From Bin87 sp034423575 (GTDB taxonomy: Bacteria; Chloroflexota; Dehalococcoidia; Lucifugimonadales; UBA3495), in the NCBI GenBank assembly GCA_034423575.1, contig DAOUIF010000033.1, positions 62,001 through 126,000 on the forward strand: 64,000 bases of DNA, given 5' to 3'. A program made the position numbers and the translations under genes. The notes under the pieces were generated by a model. The model was given only the letters and a program-made list of their open reading frames with translations. It searched no databases and was not told where the DNA came from. Below, piece after piece: positions 6,948 to 15,785 of this stretch. Numbering within the stretch: position 1 is the stretch's first letter; every line of letters starts with the position of its first letter.

Positions 6948-9215
6948 GTGACTACGGCCAACCAAGTGCTATCGGAAGTGGAGTACGACGTAGTTGGAAA
7001 GCGCCCGGTGCGGCCCGACGGTGTGGATAAGGTCACCGGTCGAGCGCAGTATGGGGCCGATCTCGAGTTGACCGGCTTGTTGCAGGCCCGGGTCCTGCGC
7101 AGCCCGCACGCCCACGCGCGAATCAAGTCCATCGATACGTCCGCGGCGGAAGCTCTTGCCGGGGTGCAAGCGGTGGTAACCGCCGCCGATTTGCCGTTTG
7201 CGGCCCTCACCAAAGAGGATCTGGGAAACGACTACAACCGTTTCAAATTCCTGAGCGACAATTTCCTGGCCAGCGACAAAGCGCTGTATCGCGGACACGC
7301 GGTAGCCGCGGTCGCTGCTGATAATGCCCACGTCGCCGAAACGGCCCTCGCCCTGATTGACATCGATTACGAAGTGCTGGAACCCGTGATAGACGTGCGT
7401 GCCGCCATGCAGGACGGAGCTCCGCTGCTCCACGACGATCTTATCCATACCTCGGCCATGGGTGAGATTGCGGACAAACCCAGCAACGTTGCCTCTTACA
7501 TGAAATTCGAGAAGGGGGACACCGCGGCAGGATTTGCCAACTCCGACGTTGTAGTCGAGCGCGAGTTCACCACGGCGTCGGTGCACCAGGGATACATCGA
7601 ACCGCACAACGCGACCGCCCACTGGCGCGCCGATGGACAGATCAATATCTGGTGCAGCACCCAGGGAGCATTTGTGGTCCGAGCCAACACCGCCGATGTC
7701 CTTAGGGTCGACGTGTCCGACGTGCGGGTCACGCCCATGGAAATCGGGGGCGGGTTCGGCGGCAAGGTCTCGTTCTACTTGGAACCGGTTGCCGCATTGC
7801 TGTCGCGCAAGGCCGGCGCTCCGGTCAAGGTGTTGATGAGCCGCACCGAGGTATTTGAGGGTAGCGGTCCGGCTCCCGGGAGTTGGATGCGTGTCAAGAT
7901 GGGCGCCAACTCGGCCGGCAAAATTACCGCGGCCGAGATCGAGTTGGCATTTGAAGCCGGCGCGTATCCCGGCTCGCCGGTGATGCAGGGCGCCACCTGC
8001 GCCTTCGCCTGCTATGAGTTGGAAAATGGGACCGTCGAGGGATACGACGTAGTCGTCAACAAGCCCAAAACTGCGGCGTACCGCGCGCCGGGCTCGCCTC
8101 AGGCCGCGTTTGGCGTGGAGCAGGTCGTGGACGAGCTCTGCCAGAAGCTGGGCGTGGATCCGGTGGAATTCCGGCTGAACAACGCCGTTACCGAGGGCTC
8201 GCGCAAGGTCGAAGGTCCGGTATTCCAAAAGATCGGCTTGGTGGAATGCCTTGAGGCCGCACGAAACCACGAGCACTACCGGACGCCGTTGGAAGGGTCC
8301 AACCGCGGCCGTGGCATCGCTGCGGGTTTCTGGATGAATCGCGGCTTTCATTCCAGCGTCAACATGACCGTAAACCCGGACGGCACCGTGAACCTCATCG
8401 AGGGTTCGGTGGATATCGGCGGGTCAAGGGCATCTATCGCCCAGCAGGCTGCCGAAACCTTGGGAATAGCGTACCACGACATCAAACCGCAGGTTGTAGA
8501 CACCGATTCCATCGGTTATACGATGGTCACTGGCGGCAGCCGGACTACCTTCGCCACCGGTTGGGCAGCTATTCTCGCGGCGGAAGATGTCAAAGAGCAG
8601 ATGATCGAACGGGCCGCCTCCATCTGGGACGTTCCGGCCGAAGACGTTGAATACGACGGCGGCGTGATCCGGCACAAGTCGGAAGAGTTGAGTTTCACCT
8701 TCAAGGACCTGGCGCGCCAGCTGTACACCACCGGCGGTGGCATCACCGGCACCGCCAGCCTGGATCCCACGGGCGAAGGCAACTCCTTCGGCGTGCACCT
8801 GGTGGACGTCGAGGTCGACCCGGACACCGGAAAGACCGAAATTCTGCGCTACACCGCCATACAGGACGCGGGCAAAGCGGTCCATCCCAGCTACGTGGAA
8901 GGGCAGATCCAGGGAGGCGCGGTCCAGGGCATCGGCTGGGCGTTGAACGAGGAATATTACTTCAGCGACAACGGCCAGATGATGAACTCCAGCTTCCTGG
9001 ATTACCGGATGCCCACTTCGCTGGACCTACCGATGATCGATACGGTCATCGTTGAGGTCGCCAACCCGGGCCATCCCTACGGGGTCCGGGGGGTCGGCGA
9101 GGTACCAATCGTGCCCCCGCTGGCGGCCGTCGCCAACGCGGTGGGTCATGCCACCGATCAACGCTTGACCAGTCTACCGATCACGCCGGGCAGCGTGTTG
9201 GAGGCGAACCTGTAG
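6948..9215 (+). CDS. Molybdenum hydroxylase, molybdopterin-binding large subunit
   Basis: The 755-aa product starts at GTG 6948, 8 nt after GGGAGGTG. It is the CoxL/XdhB-type catalytic subunit: a hammerhead domain with VGKRPVRPDGVDKVTGRAQYGADL, a Moco-binding GGGFGGK, and a C-terminal GVRGVGEVPIVPP carrying the conserved catalytic Glu. The active-site loop reads AAYRAPGSP. True form I CO dehydrogenases have AYRCSFR, so CO oxidation is not supported. Likely substrates are aldehydes, purines or N-heteroaromatic rings. It completes the three-gene operon after a palindrome-bearing 105-nt gap. Confidence 0.93.
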   Translation: MTTANQVLSEVEYDVVGKRPVRPDGVDKVTGRAQYGADLELTGLLQARVLRSPHAHARIKSIDTSAAEALAGVQAVVTAADLPFAALTKEDLGNDYNRFKFLSDNFLASDKALYRGHAVAAVAADNAHVAETALALIDIDYEVLEPVIDVRAAMQDGAPLLHDDLIHTSAMGEIADKPSNVASYMKFEKGDTAAGFANSDVVVEREFTTASVHQGYIEPHNATAHWRADGQINIWCSTQGAFVVRANTADVLRVDVSDVRVTPMEIGGGFGGKVSFYLEPVAALLSRKAGAPVKVLMSRTEVFEGSGPAPGSWMRVKMGANSAGKITAAEIELAFEAGAYPGSPVMQGATCAFACYELENGTVEGYDVVVNKPKTAAYRAPGSPQAAFGVEQVVDELCQKLGVDPVEFRLNNAVTEGSRKVEGPVFQKIGLVECLEAARNHEHYRTPLEGSNRGRGIAAGFWMNRGFHSSVNMTVNPDGTVNLIEGSVDIGGSRASIAQQAAETLGIAYHDIKPQVVDTDSIGYTMVTGGSRTTFATGWAAILAAEDVKEQMIERAASIWDVPAEDVEYDGGVIRHKSEELSFTFKDLARQLYTTGGGITGTASLDPTGEGNSFGVHLVDVEVDPDTGKTEILRYTAIQDAGKAVHPSYVEGQIQGGAVQGIGWALNEEYYFSDNGQMMNSSFLDYRMPTSLDLPMIDTVIVEVANPGHPYGVRGVGEVPIVPPLAAVANAVGHATDQRLTSLPITPGSVLEANL

Positions 9216-9252
9216 GCGGCAGATACAGCCAAATTGCGGAAGCGGCGACGAG

Positions 9253-9280
9253 GGGGCGATGTCAAATCGCCCCTGTTTTT
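9253..9280 (+). terminator. Rho-independent terminator of the molybdenum hydroxylase operon
   Basis: An 8-bp GGGGCGAT stem (9253-9260 with 9266-9273) and a 5-nt loop are followed by TGTTTTT. It lies 37 nt after the large-subunit stop. Confidence 0.85.
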
Positions 9281-9295
9281 CCCAGGACGGACCCC

Positions 9296-9811
9296 ATGCG
9301 CATCGAATCCGGCGAATGGCAAATACGGAGTTTCCAACCGGATGATGCTCCTGCGTTAGCGAAATACGGCAACAACCAAGCAGTGTGGCGCAACATCTGG
9401 GACCAACACCCATATCCCTACAGCATTGGGGATGCGGAGGAATGGATCCAATATGCCGTGCAGCAAAGCCCGGAGACGATATTCGCCATCGCCTCGCCCA
9501 CCGAGGCCATCGGCTGCATCGGAATGCTGCCGCAGAGCGATGTGGCCCGATTATCCGCAGAGGTAGGGTACTGGCTGGGTGAACCGTTCTGGGGCAGAGG
9601 CATCGCCACCGCTGCCCTGAAGGCTCTGACCGAGTACGCTTGCACCGAGCTTGATCTGGTTCGGCTGTACGCAACGGTGATGGAATGGAACCCGGCATCG
9701 ACCAGGGTGCTGGAAAAAGCGGGCTACCGATACGAGGGGCTCATGCGCAAAAGCGCGATCAAGGACGGACAGATCATCGACCAATGGCTGTACGCCATTG
9801 TCCGGGAATGA
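9296..9811 (+). CDS. GNAT N-acetyltransferase, RimJ/RimL type
   Basis: This 171-aa protein starts at ATG 9296 just after the terminator. Motifs include a GCIGMLPQSD core strand, ARLSAEVGYWLGEPFWGRGIATAAL for acetyl-CoA pyrophosphate binding (family Q/RxxGxG/A as WGRGIA), and VMEWNPASTRVLEKAGYRYEG with the Asn-Ser-Arg acetyl-CoA clamp. It resembles ribosomal-protein-Ala acetyltransferases and small-molecule acetyltransferases. It ends 4 nt before the convergent LLM gene. Its acceptor is unknown. Confidence 0.85.
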   Translation: MRIESGEWQIRSFQPDDAPALAKYGNNQAVWRNIWDQHPYPYSIGDAEEWIQYAVQQSPETIFAIASPTEAIGCIGMLPQSDVARLSAEVGYWLGEPFWGRGIATAALKALTEYACTELDLVRLYATVMEWNPASTRVLEKAGYRYEGLMRKSAIKDGQIIDQWLYAIVRE

Positions 9812-9815
9812 CCGG

Positions 9816-10733
9816 CTATAGTCGAAACTGCGGGATCACGTCCGCCGCGATGGAATGCATCAATTCCCGGAGCCGGCCGACGTCTCCTGTGTTGAGGGCC
9901 AACACAATGTGCTGCACGCCGGCCTCCTGGAACGCAGCGATGCCGGCGATCATCCCGGCCGGATCGTCGCCGGGCAGGCGCGAACGATCAGCTGCGCGTT
10001 CGCTGGACGGGCCGCCGTGGGCTTCCACTTCCACGCGAACTGACATCACCAGATCATCGGGGTCGCGACCTGCGGACTCCGCCAGTTCGCGCACGCGTTG
10101 GCGGCCGATGGCGAACTCCTCAGCGCTCATCCCTGAGGGATGCCACCCATTGCCCCGCCGCGCGGCACGGCGTAACGCTCCGGGGCTTGCGCCGCCGACC
10201 CATAGCGGTACGTGAGGCGACCCTCCCTCGGACTGCACCGGCTTGGGCGAGAACTTGAGGTCGCCGAATTCCCACTGGTCGCTGCTGTAACGAGGGTCTT
10301 CGTTGGACCACAGTTCCCGCATGATGTCCATGGATTCGTTGGTCAGCGACCCGCGCTGGCTCATTGGTATTCCCAGGGCGTCGAATTCCGGCGTCATGGC
10401 GCCGACGCCGACACCCAGGATGACGCGCCCGCCGGACATCTGGTCCAGCGTCGCGGCGTATTTGGCCAGCTCCACCGGGTTATGGTAGGGCAGGACCAGC
10501 ACCGATGTACCCAATTTTACCCGCGAAGTGAGCGCGGAGATGTGAGAAAGAGTTGCCATGGGATGGTAATAAGGCTTGTCGTCGAGCCTTTCACGGATGT
10601 ACCCGTTGTTGAAGAGGTGGTCCATCACCCAGACAGAGTCGACCCCCAACTCTTCGGCCAACGGGCCAAAATTGACGACCGCCTGCGGATCCTCGACGCC
10701 CCAATTGTTGGGTACGGTCACGCCAAATTCCAT
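9816..10733 (-). CDS. LLM-class flavin/F420-dependent oxidoreductase
   Basis: The 305-aa product is a bacterial luciferase-like TIM barrel. It begins MEFGVTVPNNWG and continues with LAEELGVDSVWVMDHL, ALTSRVKLGTSVLVLPYHNP (cofactor-binding strand 4) and SGGRVILGVGVG. The C-terminal part carries PLWVGGASPGALRRAARRGNGW. Family members use F420 or reduced FMN to oxidise alcohols or attack C-S, C-N or C-C bonds. No dedicated flavin reductase gene is adjacent, which slightly favours F420. Downstream of it in the same direction there is nothing; it ends at the convergent GNAT. Confidence 0.88.
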   Translation of the reverse strand: MEFGVTVPNNWGVEDPQAVVNFGPLAEELGVDSVWVMDHLFNNGYIRERLDDKPYYHPMATLSHISALTSRVKLGTSVLVLPYHNPVELAKYAATLDQMSGGRVILGVGVGAMTPEFDALGIPMSQRGSLTNESMDIMRELWSNEDPRYSSDQWEFGDLKFSPKPVQSEGGSPHVPLWVGGASPGALRRAARRGNGWHPSGMSAEEFAIGRQRVRELAESAGRDPDDLVMSVRVEVEAHGGPSSERAADRSRLPGDDPAGMIAGIAAFQEAGVQHIVLALNTGDVGRLRELMHSIAADVIPQFRL

Positions 10734-10861
10734 GATGGTTCTCCTAATTCTGGGCGAGAATCGAGCCCCGGCTGCGCAAGCTACGATCGCCCCAGAGGAG
10801 ATCGGTGGGGACGCCGGACGCAGCCGGCCGGGGGATCAGTGAGCAGCCGCCCTGCGGCGCG

Positions 10862-11551
10862 TTATTGCCCGCGCTTGGGCAGGAACGGGTTCAGCTTTTC
10901 GGCCAGGGAAGCGAGGTTTCGGGTCTGTACCCACACGGTCCCGTTGCCACGAAACTTCATCACCAGACCCTCGCCGCCCGCGATGAGGGAGCGGATGCCA
11001 CCGACCTTGCCGATGGAATACTCCACGTCGTCGCTGAAGGCCACGAGATGCCCGGTGTCGACCACCAACTCCTGGCCGGGATGAACCCTGACCTGCTTAA
11101 TGGCGCCGTAAGAGTTGTAATACACGGTGCCCATGCCCTGTTGAGCAAAGGCGCGGATGAAGAACAGGCTCTCCCCGCTGAAGAACCCCCGAAATCCCTG
11201 GAACTGGCTGTCAATCTGCACGTTGCCGGTGCTGGCAAGGAACGAACTGGACTGCAGGAACAAGTTGCTCCCGGGTTCCAGGTCGAACGAGCCGATATCG
11301 CCGGGAGCCGGTGGCGCCAGGCTGACCCAGCCTCCGGCGGACTCAGCGGTGAAGGTGTTTACGAAGAACGACTCGCCGCCCATCATCCGGCGAATGCCGC
11401 CAAAGAGGCCGCCAGAACCGCTCATTCCGGTGCTCATGGCGACTCCCTGTTGCGCGACCATGGCTCCGGGTTCCGCCTTGACGGATTCGCCGGATGCAAG
11501 GTCGATAGTCAGCAGGGAGTAACTGGGATCGAATTCTACCGTAGCCTGCAT
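10862..11551 (-). CDS. AIM24/TIGR00266-family protein
   Basis: This 229-aa protein matches the TIGR00266/AIM24 family throughout: EPGAMVAQQGVAMST near the start, a Gly-rich GSGGLFGGIRRMMGGESFFVN loop, and a C-terminal beta-rich half with VHPGQELVVDTGHLVAF. Members fold as a double beta-helix related to tryptophan RNA-binding attenuation proteins. Their bacterial role is unknown. It lies 24 nt downstream of ribH on the same strand, so both may share a transcript. Confidence 0.88.
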   Translation of the reverse strand: MQATVEFDPSYSLLTIDLASGESVKAEPGAMVAQQGVAMSTGMSGSGGLFGGIRRMMGGESFFVNTFTAESAGGWVSLAPPAPGDIGSFDLEPGSNLFLQSSSFLASTGNVQIDSQFQGFRGFFSGESLFFIRAFAQQGMGTVYYNSYGAIKQVRVHPGQELVVDTGHLVAFSDDVEYSIGKVGGIRSLIAGGEGLVMKFRGNGTVWVQTRNLASLAEKLNPFLPKRGQ

Positions 11552-11575
11552 TGCTGTTCACACCTACCCGTGGGG

Positions 11576-12049
11576 TCAGCCTGTCTTGATGGCCTGCAAC
11601 AGGCGTGCACAGTCTATGGCGCCGACCGCGCAGTCGGCGCCCAGGTTGCCGACCTTTCCGCCGGAACGGTTGATGGCCTGCTCCATGTTTTCGGTGGTCA
11701 ACACGCCGAACATGGTGGGAATGCCGGTTTCGCGGCCCACTGCGGCGATGCCCGAAGCCGCCTGATTGCAAACCATGTCGTAGTGACTGGTCTCGCCTCG
11801 AATCACGGCGCCGAGGCAGATCACCGCGTCGTAGCGTCCGGATTGGGCCAGGGTCTTGGCGATCACGGGCAGTTCAAAGGATCCCGGGACCCAGGAGGTC
11901 GTAATGTCGCCGTCGCGTACGCCGTATCGGGCTAGCGTCGAAACGGCGCCTTCCATCAGGTTCTTGGTGATCACGTAGTTGAACCGGGCGGCGACCACCG
12001 CGATGCGAAGGCCGGTCCCGTCCAACCCGGCGTTCAATTCCTGCGGCAA
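11576..12049 (-). CDS. ribH: 6,7-dimethyl-8-ribityllumazine synthase
   Basis: This 157-aa protein has normal length for the family. It catalyses the penultimate step of riboflavin synthesis, joining 5-amino-6-ribitylaminouracil with 3,4-dihydroxy-2-butanone 4-phosphate. Visible signatures are VAARFNYVITKNLMEGA, VPGSFELPVIAKTLA (substrate-binding) and LGAVIRGETSHYDMVCN with the catalytic His. ENMEQAINRSGGKVGN near the end closes the active site of the neighbouring subunit. No other rib genes are in the window. A flavin-rich lifestyle (LLM enzymes, flavin reductase, ETF) fits a good riboflavin supply. Confidence 0.96.
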   Translation of the reverse strand: MPQELNAGLDGTGLRIAVVAARFNYVITKNLMEGAVSTLARYGVRDGDITTSWVPGSFELPVIAKTLAQSGRYDAVICLGAVIRGETSHYDMVCNQAASGIAAVGRETGIPTMFGVLTTENMEQAINRSGGKVGNLGADCAVGAIDCARLLQAIKTG

Positions 12050-12112
12050 GCTCTCATCTCCTCATGATCGGGAGCTAGGCGCCCGGGCCTTGGGCCGGAT
12101 ACCCGCGAGGAA

Positions 12113-12142
12113 AGTGTACTACGGAGCCTTAGACAGTGTCAC
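12113..12142 (-). promoter_or_regulatory. Candidate promoter of ribH
   Basis: Read on the minus strand, GTGACA (12137-12142) is followed after 18 nt by TACACT (12113-12118). It lies 64 nt upstream of the ribH start in the 126-nt gap after the kinase gene. Confidence 0.45.
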
Positions 12143-12175
12143 CAGATTACGGTGGCGGAAACCCGGACTCGACGG

Positions 12176-13264
12176 TCAATTCAGCAGCGCTTGGTGCAAG
12201 TCTGATAACGACCTGATTTCACCGGCGAGGATCGTCCTGGCCATGCGGCGAGCCATTGATTTTTGCGCATCGGTAGTGATGTACTCGGCCGGTGACTTGC
12301 CATCGATCCGGGCCAGCAAAAGCACGCCCATTTGGCGTATCGAGTCGAGTTGGAGCCGAGTTGCATCGGCGCTAGAAGTTGGGGCGTTGGCGCAGTAAGC
12401 CGACCAGAAGGCGGTTCCAGCCGCGTTAAATTGGGGCGCCAGATCAGGCTGGTGGATGGCTTTCAAGGTGAGATGGTTCAGCATGAAAGCCAGGTCGAAG
12501 ACCGGATTGCCGAGATGAACCACCTCAAAGTCCAGCAAGAAAGCGGTTGGTTCCTGACCCATCGGAGAGACCATCACGTTTTTGGGGCTATAGTCGCCGT
12601 GCACCAGGCAAAGGCGACGGCCCAGCATGGCCCGGGCTTCGGCCTCGATTGCATCGGCCAGGTCGGGATGTGCCTCAGCGGTGGCTCGGTGATATGGGTC
12701 GACACGCAGTTGGACGAAACAGTGTTGATCGGCAAATTCCTGCAATACCGATGGAATCGTTTCATCGGGTACGGCGGAATGCTGGTGCATGCCTGCTAAC
12801 AACCGCCCAACCTGAGCCGCCATTTCAGTGTCCACGCGGCCAGAGAGGAGGTCGTCCTTCCATGTTCGAGCTTGTTCCGGGGCGGCGGTCATCACGAACA
12901 GAAAGCGGTCCGGATCTTCGTGGACCATCGACGGCAACGCTGGGGGCGGCAATACTCCTCCAAGATAGCGGAGCGCAGCCGCCTCACGATTGATGCGAGC
13001 CTGGTCCGCCAGCCATTCCTGCTCGACGCGCAAACGTGGCAGGGACTGTTTGACGACCACACCGTCTGAGCCGTCTGCGAAGTCTACTCGGACGACGATG
13101 TTGGACACGCCGCCGCCAAGCTCCCGTATACGGGCCGAGCCGGCCTGCTGTCGGGATATCAGGCCTTCATCCAGCAGATAGCCGACGGCGTTGGATTCCG
13201 AAAGCGCGAACACCTCCGGATTTCCCTGACGGGCGCGGCAAGCCATCAGAGGCCGAATACTCAC
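12176..13264 (-). CDS. APH/methylthioribose-kinase-like phosphotransferase
   Basis: The 362-aa product has a protein-kinase-like fold. It shows a Gly-rich nucleotide loop (LGGGVSNIVVRV), the VVVKQSLPRLRV strand with the ATP-anchoring Lys, the catalytic loop LVHGDYSPKNVMV and the metal-binding DFE in LLDFEVVHLGNPVFDL. The KQSLPRLRV stretch and the size recall MtnK (5-methylthioribose kinase), but other APH-family members act on small sugars, choline or hydroxyacids. The start is GTG 13264, 8 nt after the stop of the LLM gene, so the two are probably co-transcribed with the SDR/HD genes upstream. The substrate is unknown. Confidence 0.8.
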   Translation of the reverse strand: MSIRPLMACRARQGNPEVFALSESNAVGYLLDEGLISRQQAGSARIRELGGGVSNIVVRVDFADGSDGVVVKQSLPRLRVEQEWLADQARINREAAALRYLGGVLPPPALPSMVHEDPDRFLFVMTAAPEQARTWKDDLLSGRVDTEMAAQVGRLLAGMHQHSAVPDETIPSVLQEFADQHCFVQLRVDPYHRATAEAHPDLADAIEAEARAMLGRRLCLVHGDYSPKNVMVSPMGQEPTAFLLDFEVVHLGNPVFDLAFMLNHLTLKAIHQPDLAPQFNAAGTAFWSAYCANAPTSSADATRLQLDSIRQMGVLLLARIDGKSPAEYITTDAQKSMARRMARTILAGEIRSLSDLHQALLN

Positions 13265-13272
13265 TTACCGGC

Positions 13273-14241
13273 CTATACTCGGGCGGCAACCTGGGTGGTG
13301 AAATCTTCGAGGTGCCCCAGGGTCTCTTCCAGATTTCCATCGGCGCTCAGGCGAGCGACGTCGATCACCAGGTAGCTGACTCCCATCTCCTCATAAAGGC
13401 GGATGTCGCCAGCGATTTGCTCCCCGCTGCCGGTGAAGCGCGGGCGGTCCGGGCTGGTATCGGTCCCGTTGATGCGATAGTCGTGGGAACGATAGATGAT
13501 CTGGATTTCGCCGGGAGCGCGTCCGGCGCGCTCGGCCGTGCGATGCAGCCGCCCGATGCTGTTCTCCAACGCTTCGGGAGTGCCTACCGGGAAGGCCGGG
13601 TTGTTTCCGATGGGATACCATCCATCGCAGAGGGTCGCAGCGCGGCGGATGGCTGGCCGGCTTTCACCGCCGACCCAGAACGGCGGATGGGGTTTCTGCA
13701 CCGGTTTGGGCAGGAACCAGATGTCGGAAAAGCTTACGTACTGGCCGTCGAAGGTGGGGTCGTCGGAGGTCCACAGTTCTTTGAAGGCCCGGATGTACTC
13801 ATCGGTTACGGCGCCGCGCTCGTCGAAAGGCTCGCAACCCACGGCTTCGAATTCCTCGCGACACCAACCGACGCCGACGCCGACGATGAGCCGTCCACCA
13901 GAAAGCACGTCCAGGGTCGCCAGGGCCTTGGCGGCGACCAACGGGTTCCGATGGGGCACAATGAGCACCGAGGTCGCCAACCGAATTGAACTGGTGCATC
14001 CGGCCATATAAGCCAGCGCGGTGATCTGCTCCATGGCCTGGCCGGAAGCGGATCCGGGAAATTCCCCGGTCTCGGTGTACGGGTAATCGGAGTCGATATT
14101 CTTGGGCACCAGGATGTGGTCGCCCAGAGCGACAGAGTCGAATCCCAACGCCTCAGCGCGCTGGGCGATGGTGGCCAGACTGTCCGGCGTGGACAGCGGT
14201 CCCCGGCCTGGGAGCGTTATGCCGTACTGCATAATTGACAC
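13273..14241 (-). CDS. LLM-class flavin/F420-dependent oxidoreductase
   Basis: This 322-aa TIM-barrel protein has the same architecture as the gene at 9816-10733: QYGITLPGRG, AEALGFDSVALGDHILVP, IRLATSVLIVPHRNP, SGGRLIVGVGVGWCREEF, and HPPFWVGGESRPAIRRAA. The C-terminus (about residues 235-322) differs from that paralogue and likely sets substrate choice. It sits inside a probable minus-strand operon with an SDR, a PhnZ-like HD protein and a kinase. This suggests a joint oxidative pathway. The start codon ATG 14241 is followed by MSIMQYG; a second ATG 9 nt later is possible. Confidence 0.88.
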   Translation of the reverse strand: MSIMQYGITLPGRGPLSTPDSLATIAQRAEALGFDSVALGDHILVPKNIDSDYPYTETGEFPGSASGQAMEQITALAYMAGCTSSIRLATSVLIVPHRNPLVAAKALATLDVLSGGRLIVGVGVGWCREEFEAVGCEPFDERGAVTDEYIRAFKELWTSDDPTFDGQYVSFSDIWFLPKPVQKPHPPFWVGGESRPAIRRAATLCDGWYPIGNNPAFPVGTPEALENSIGRLHRTAERAGRAPGEIQIIYRSHDYRINGTDTSPDRPRFTGSGEQIAGDIRLYEEMGVSYLVIDVARLSADGNLEETLGHLEDFTTQVAARV

Positions 14242-14265
14242 CTCGATAGGTCGTGCGGGCGGGGG

Positions 14266-15114
14266 TCAGTGGAACAGAATGCCGCCGTTGACGTTGTAGG
14301 ATTGCCCGGTGATCAAGCTGGAATCGGGACCGGCCAGAAACGCCACCATGTTGGCCACGTCCTCCGGTTCGGCGATCCGTCCCAACGGAGTGCGGTCGGC
14401 GGAAGCGGCCACCACCTGGGCGCGGAATTCCTCCTGCGTGAGCCCTCTCTCGGCTGCCTGGTCGCGCTCCCAATAACTCATGCGGTCGGTGTTGATGGGA
14501 CCCGGGCACACGGCATTCACGGTGATGCCGTGAGGTGCGAGATCCATGGCCGAGGCTTGGGTCAAACCTATCACGGCGAACTTGCTGGCCGAGTAGGCTG
14601 CGCCGTCCGCGCTGGCCTGTTTGCCGGCGTTGCTGGCGATGTTCACGACCCGCCCGCCGTTGCCGAGGCGAACCATTTCCCGACCGGCGTACTTGGTGCA
14701 CAGGAAAACCGCGGTGGTATTGATGGCGAGGAAATGCTGCCACACGTCCTCTTCCAACTCGGTGACGGGAACTTTGTCCCGGCCGATGATAGCCCGGGCG
14801 TTGTTGACCATGATGTCCAGACGGCCGTAATGGTTAACGGTTTCCGCCACCAGTCGCTCGATCTCATCGGCGCTGGAAAGGTCGGCGTAAATTGGCAGGG
14901 CGTGACATCCTTGGTCGCGCACCTCCTCTGCCACGCTGTCGATGGACTGCCACTCGGCTCGGACCTCGCCCGGCGGAAGATCGTCTACGGGTCGACGAAC
15001 GTCGGTGATGGCTACGTCAGCGCCCTGGGACGCCAGTTTGAGCGCCGTGGCGCGACCGACGCCACGCATGCCGCCGGCGCCGGTGATCAGGGCGACTTTT
15101 CCTTCCAGGCTCAT
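14266..15114 (-). CDS. SDR-family NAD(P)-dependent oxidoreductase
   Basis: The 282-aa protein is a classical short-chain dehydrogenase. It has TGAGGMRGVGRA for cofactor binding, an Asp at the end of strand 2 (TDVRRP) that favours NAD over NADP, NNARA in place of the usual NNAG, catalytic Ser in VNIASNAG, YSASK (Tyr and Lys) and a CPGPINTDRM loop. The C-terminal ITGQSYNVNGGILFH is standard. It lies 3 nt after the HD gene and 24 nt before the LLM gene on the same strand. It probably oxidises a hydroxyl made in this pathway. Confidence 0.9.
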   Translation of the reverse strand: MSLEGKVALITGAGGMRGVGRATALKLASQGADVAITDVRRPVDDLPPGEVRAEWQSIDSVAEEVRDQGCHALPIYADLSSADEIERLVAETVNHYGRLDIMVNNARAIIGRDKVPVTELEEDVWQHFLAINTTAVFLCTKYAGREMVRLGNGGRVVNIASNAGKQASADGAAYSASKFAVIGLTQASAMDLAPHGITVNAVCPGPINTDRMSYWERDQAAERGLTQEEFRAQVVAASADRTPLGRIAEPEDVANMVAFLAGPDSSLITGQSYNVNGGILFH

Positions 15115-15117
15115 AGG

Positions 15118-15705
15118 TCATTCTCTCCCTGCGCTGAATGGTTCCCGATCAAACATCTGGCGAACCATGGGTTCGAAGAATTCCAGCGGCAAAGATTCGT
15201 ACTCGGGGTCGAAGGACGACTGGTCCCAACGGTGGCAGAAATCCACCGCGTCTTGGTACCAGGGGTGGTCGACATAGCGATCCCGGGCGTTGCGGTCGCC
15301 GCCCGTGTGGTGCGCGTAGTAATAGGTCTGGAACAGCCCGTGGTGACGGACCACCCAATAGGTGCGCTCCGTGACGTAGGGCCTGAGTACGGCCGCGGCA
15401 ACTTCGCTGTGGTTGTGGGGGGCCAACAGGTCCCCGATGTCATGGAGAAGCGCGGCCACGACGAGTTCGTTGTCGGCTCCATCACGGTACGCTCGGCTGG
15501 CGGACTGCAACGAGTGCTCGAGGCGGTCCACCTTATAGCCAGCTAGGGAGCCGGCCAGGCCCCGCAACTGTTCCAGAACGCGATCCGCGGTTCCGGATGC
15601 GAACTGGGCTTCCAGGCGCTCGAGGAGTTCGTAGTCTTCGCGGGTTCCGGCGGCCATACTGGTGAACGAAACCGTGGGCGTGGTCGCTTGGGATGTGTCG
15701 CTCAT
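15118..15705 (-). CDS. PhnZ-like HD-domain protein, possible diiron oxygenase
   Basis: This 195-aa protein starts at ATG 15705 behind GGGAGAA. The pattern RLEHSLQSA (residues 61-69), GADNELVVAALLHDIGD (76-92, His88-Asp89), paired histidines at 97/99 and 121/122 and a late Asp (CHRWDQ, Asp161) closely follows the mixed-valent diiron HD oxygenases PhnZ and TmpB. Ordinary HD phosphohydrolases rarely carry LEHSLQ. PhnZ cleaves the C-P bond of hydroxylated phosphonates. The residues between the metal ligands differ, and I see no phosphonate transporter nearby, so the substrate may be another alpha-hydroxylated compound. It is the first gene of the minus-strand cluster. Confidence 0.72.
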   Translation of the reverse strand: MSDTSQATTPTVSFTSMAAGTREDYELLERLEAQFASGTADRVLEQLRGLAGSLAGYKVDRLEHSLQSASRAYRDGADNELVVAALLHDIGDLLAPHNHSEVAAAVLRPYVTERTYWVVRHHGLFQTYYYAHHTGGDRNARDRYVDHPWYQDAVDFCHRWDQSSFDPEYESLPLEFFEPMVRQMFDREPFSAGRE

Positions 15706-15785
15706 GGGCGTTCTCCCATCGTGTAGTATGTGGCCGAATTGTACCATCGCTGAGACAAGGTTCGGGATTGCAAGGAGATCGGCTC

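Noticed and set aside
6969..8351. 460-aa open frame antisense to the Mo hydroxylase large subunit
   Set aside because: It is a GC-driven shadow: no family motif, no start site, and the plus-strand gene has all expected motifs. The 508-aa antisense frame at 26835-28361 and the 515-aa one at 41699-43246 are rejected for the same reason.
5488..9215. Aerobic CO dehydrogenase (coxMSL)
   Set aside because: The operon order fits, but the large subunit lacks the AYRCSFR loop, so I name it only as a molybdenum hydroxylase.
13312..13989. 225-aa plus-strand frame antisense to the LLM gene
   Set aside because: No recognisable domain, and the minus-strand LLM frame has the full luciferase-like pattern.
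12176..15705. Phosphonate C-P lyase or phn operon
   Set aside because: Only the PhnZ-like protein is suggestive; there is no phn transporter, PhnY-like gene or C-P lyase gene nearby.
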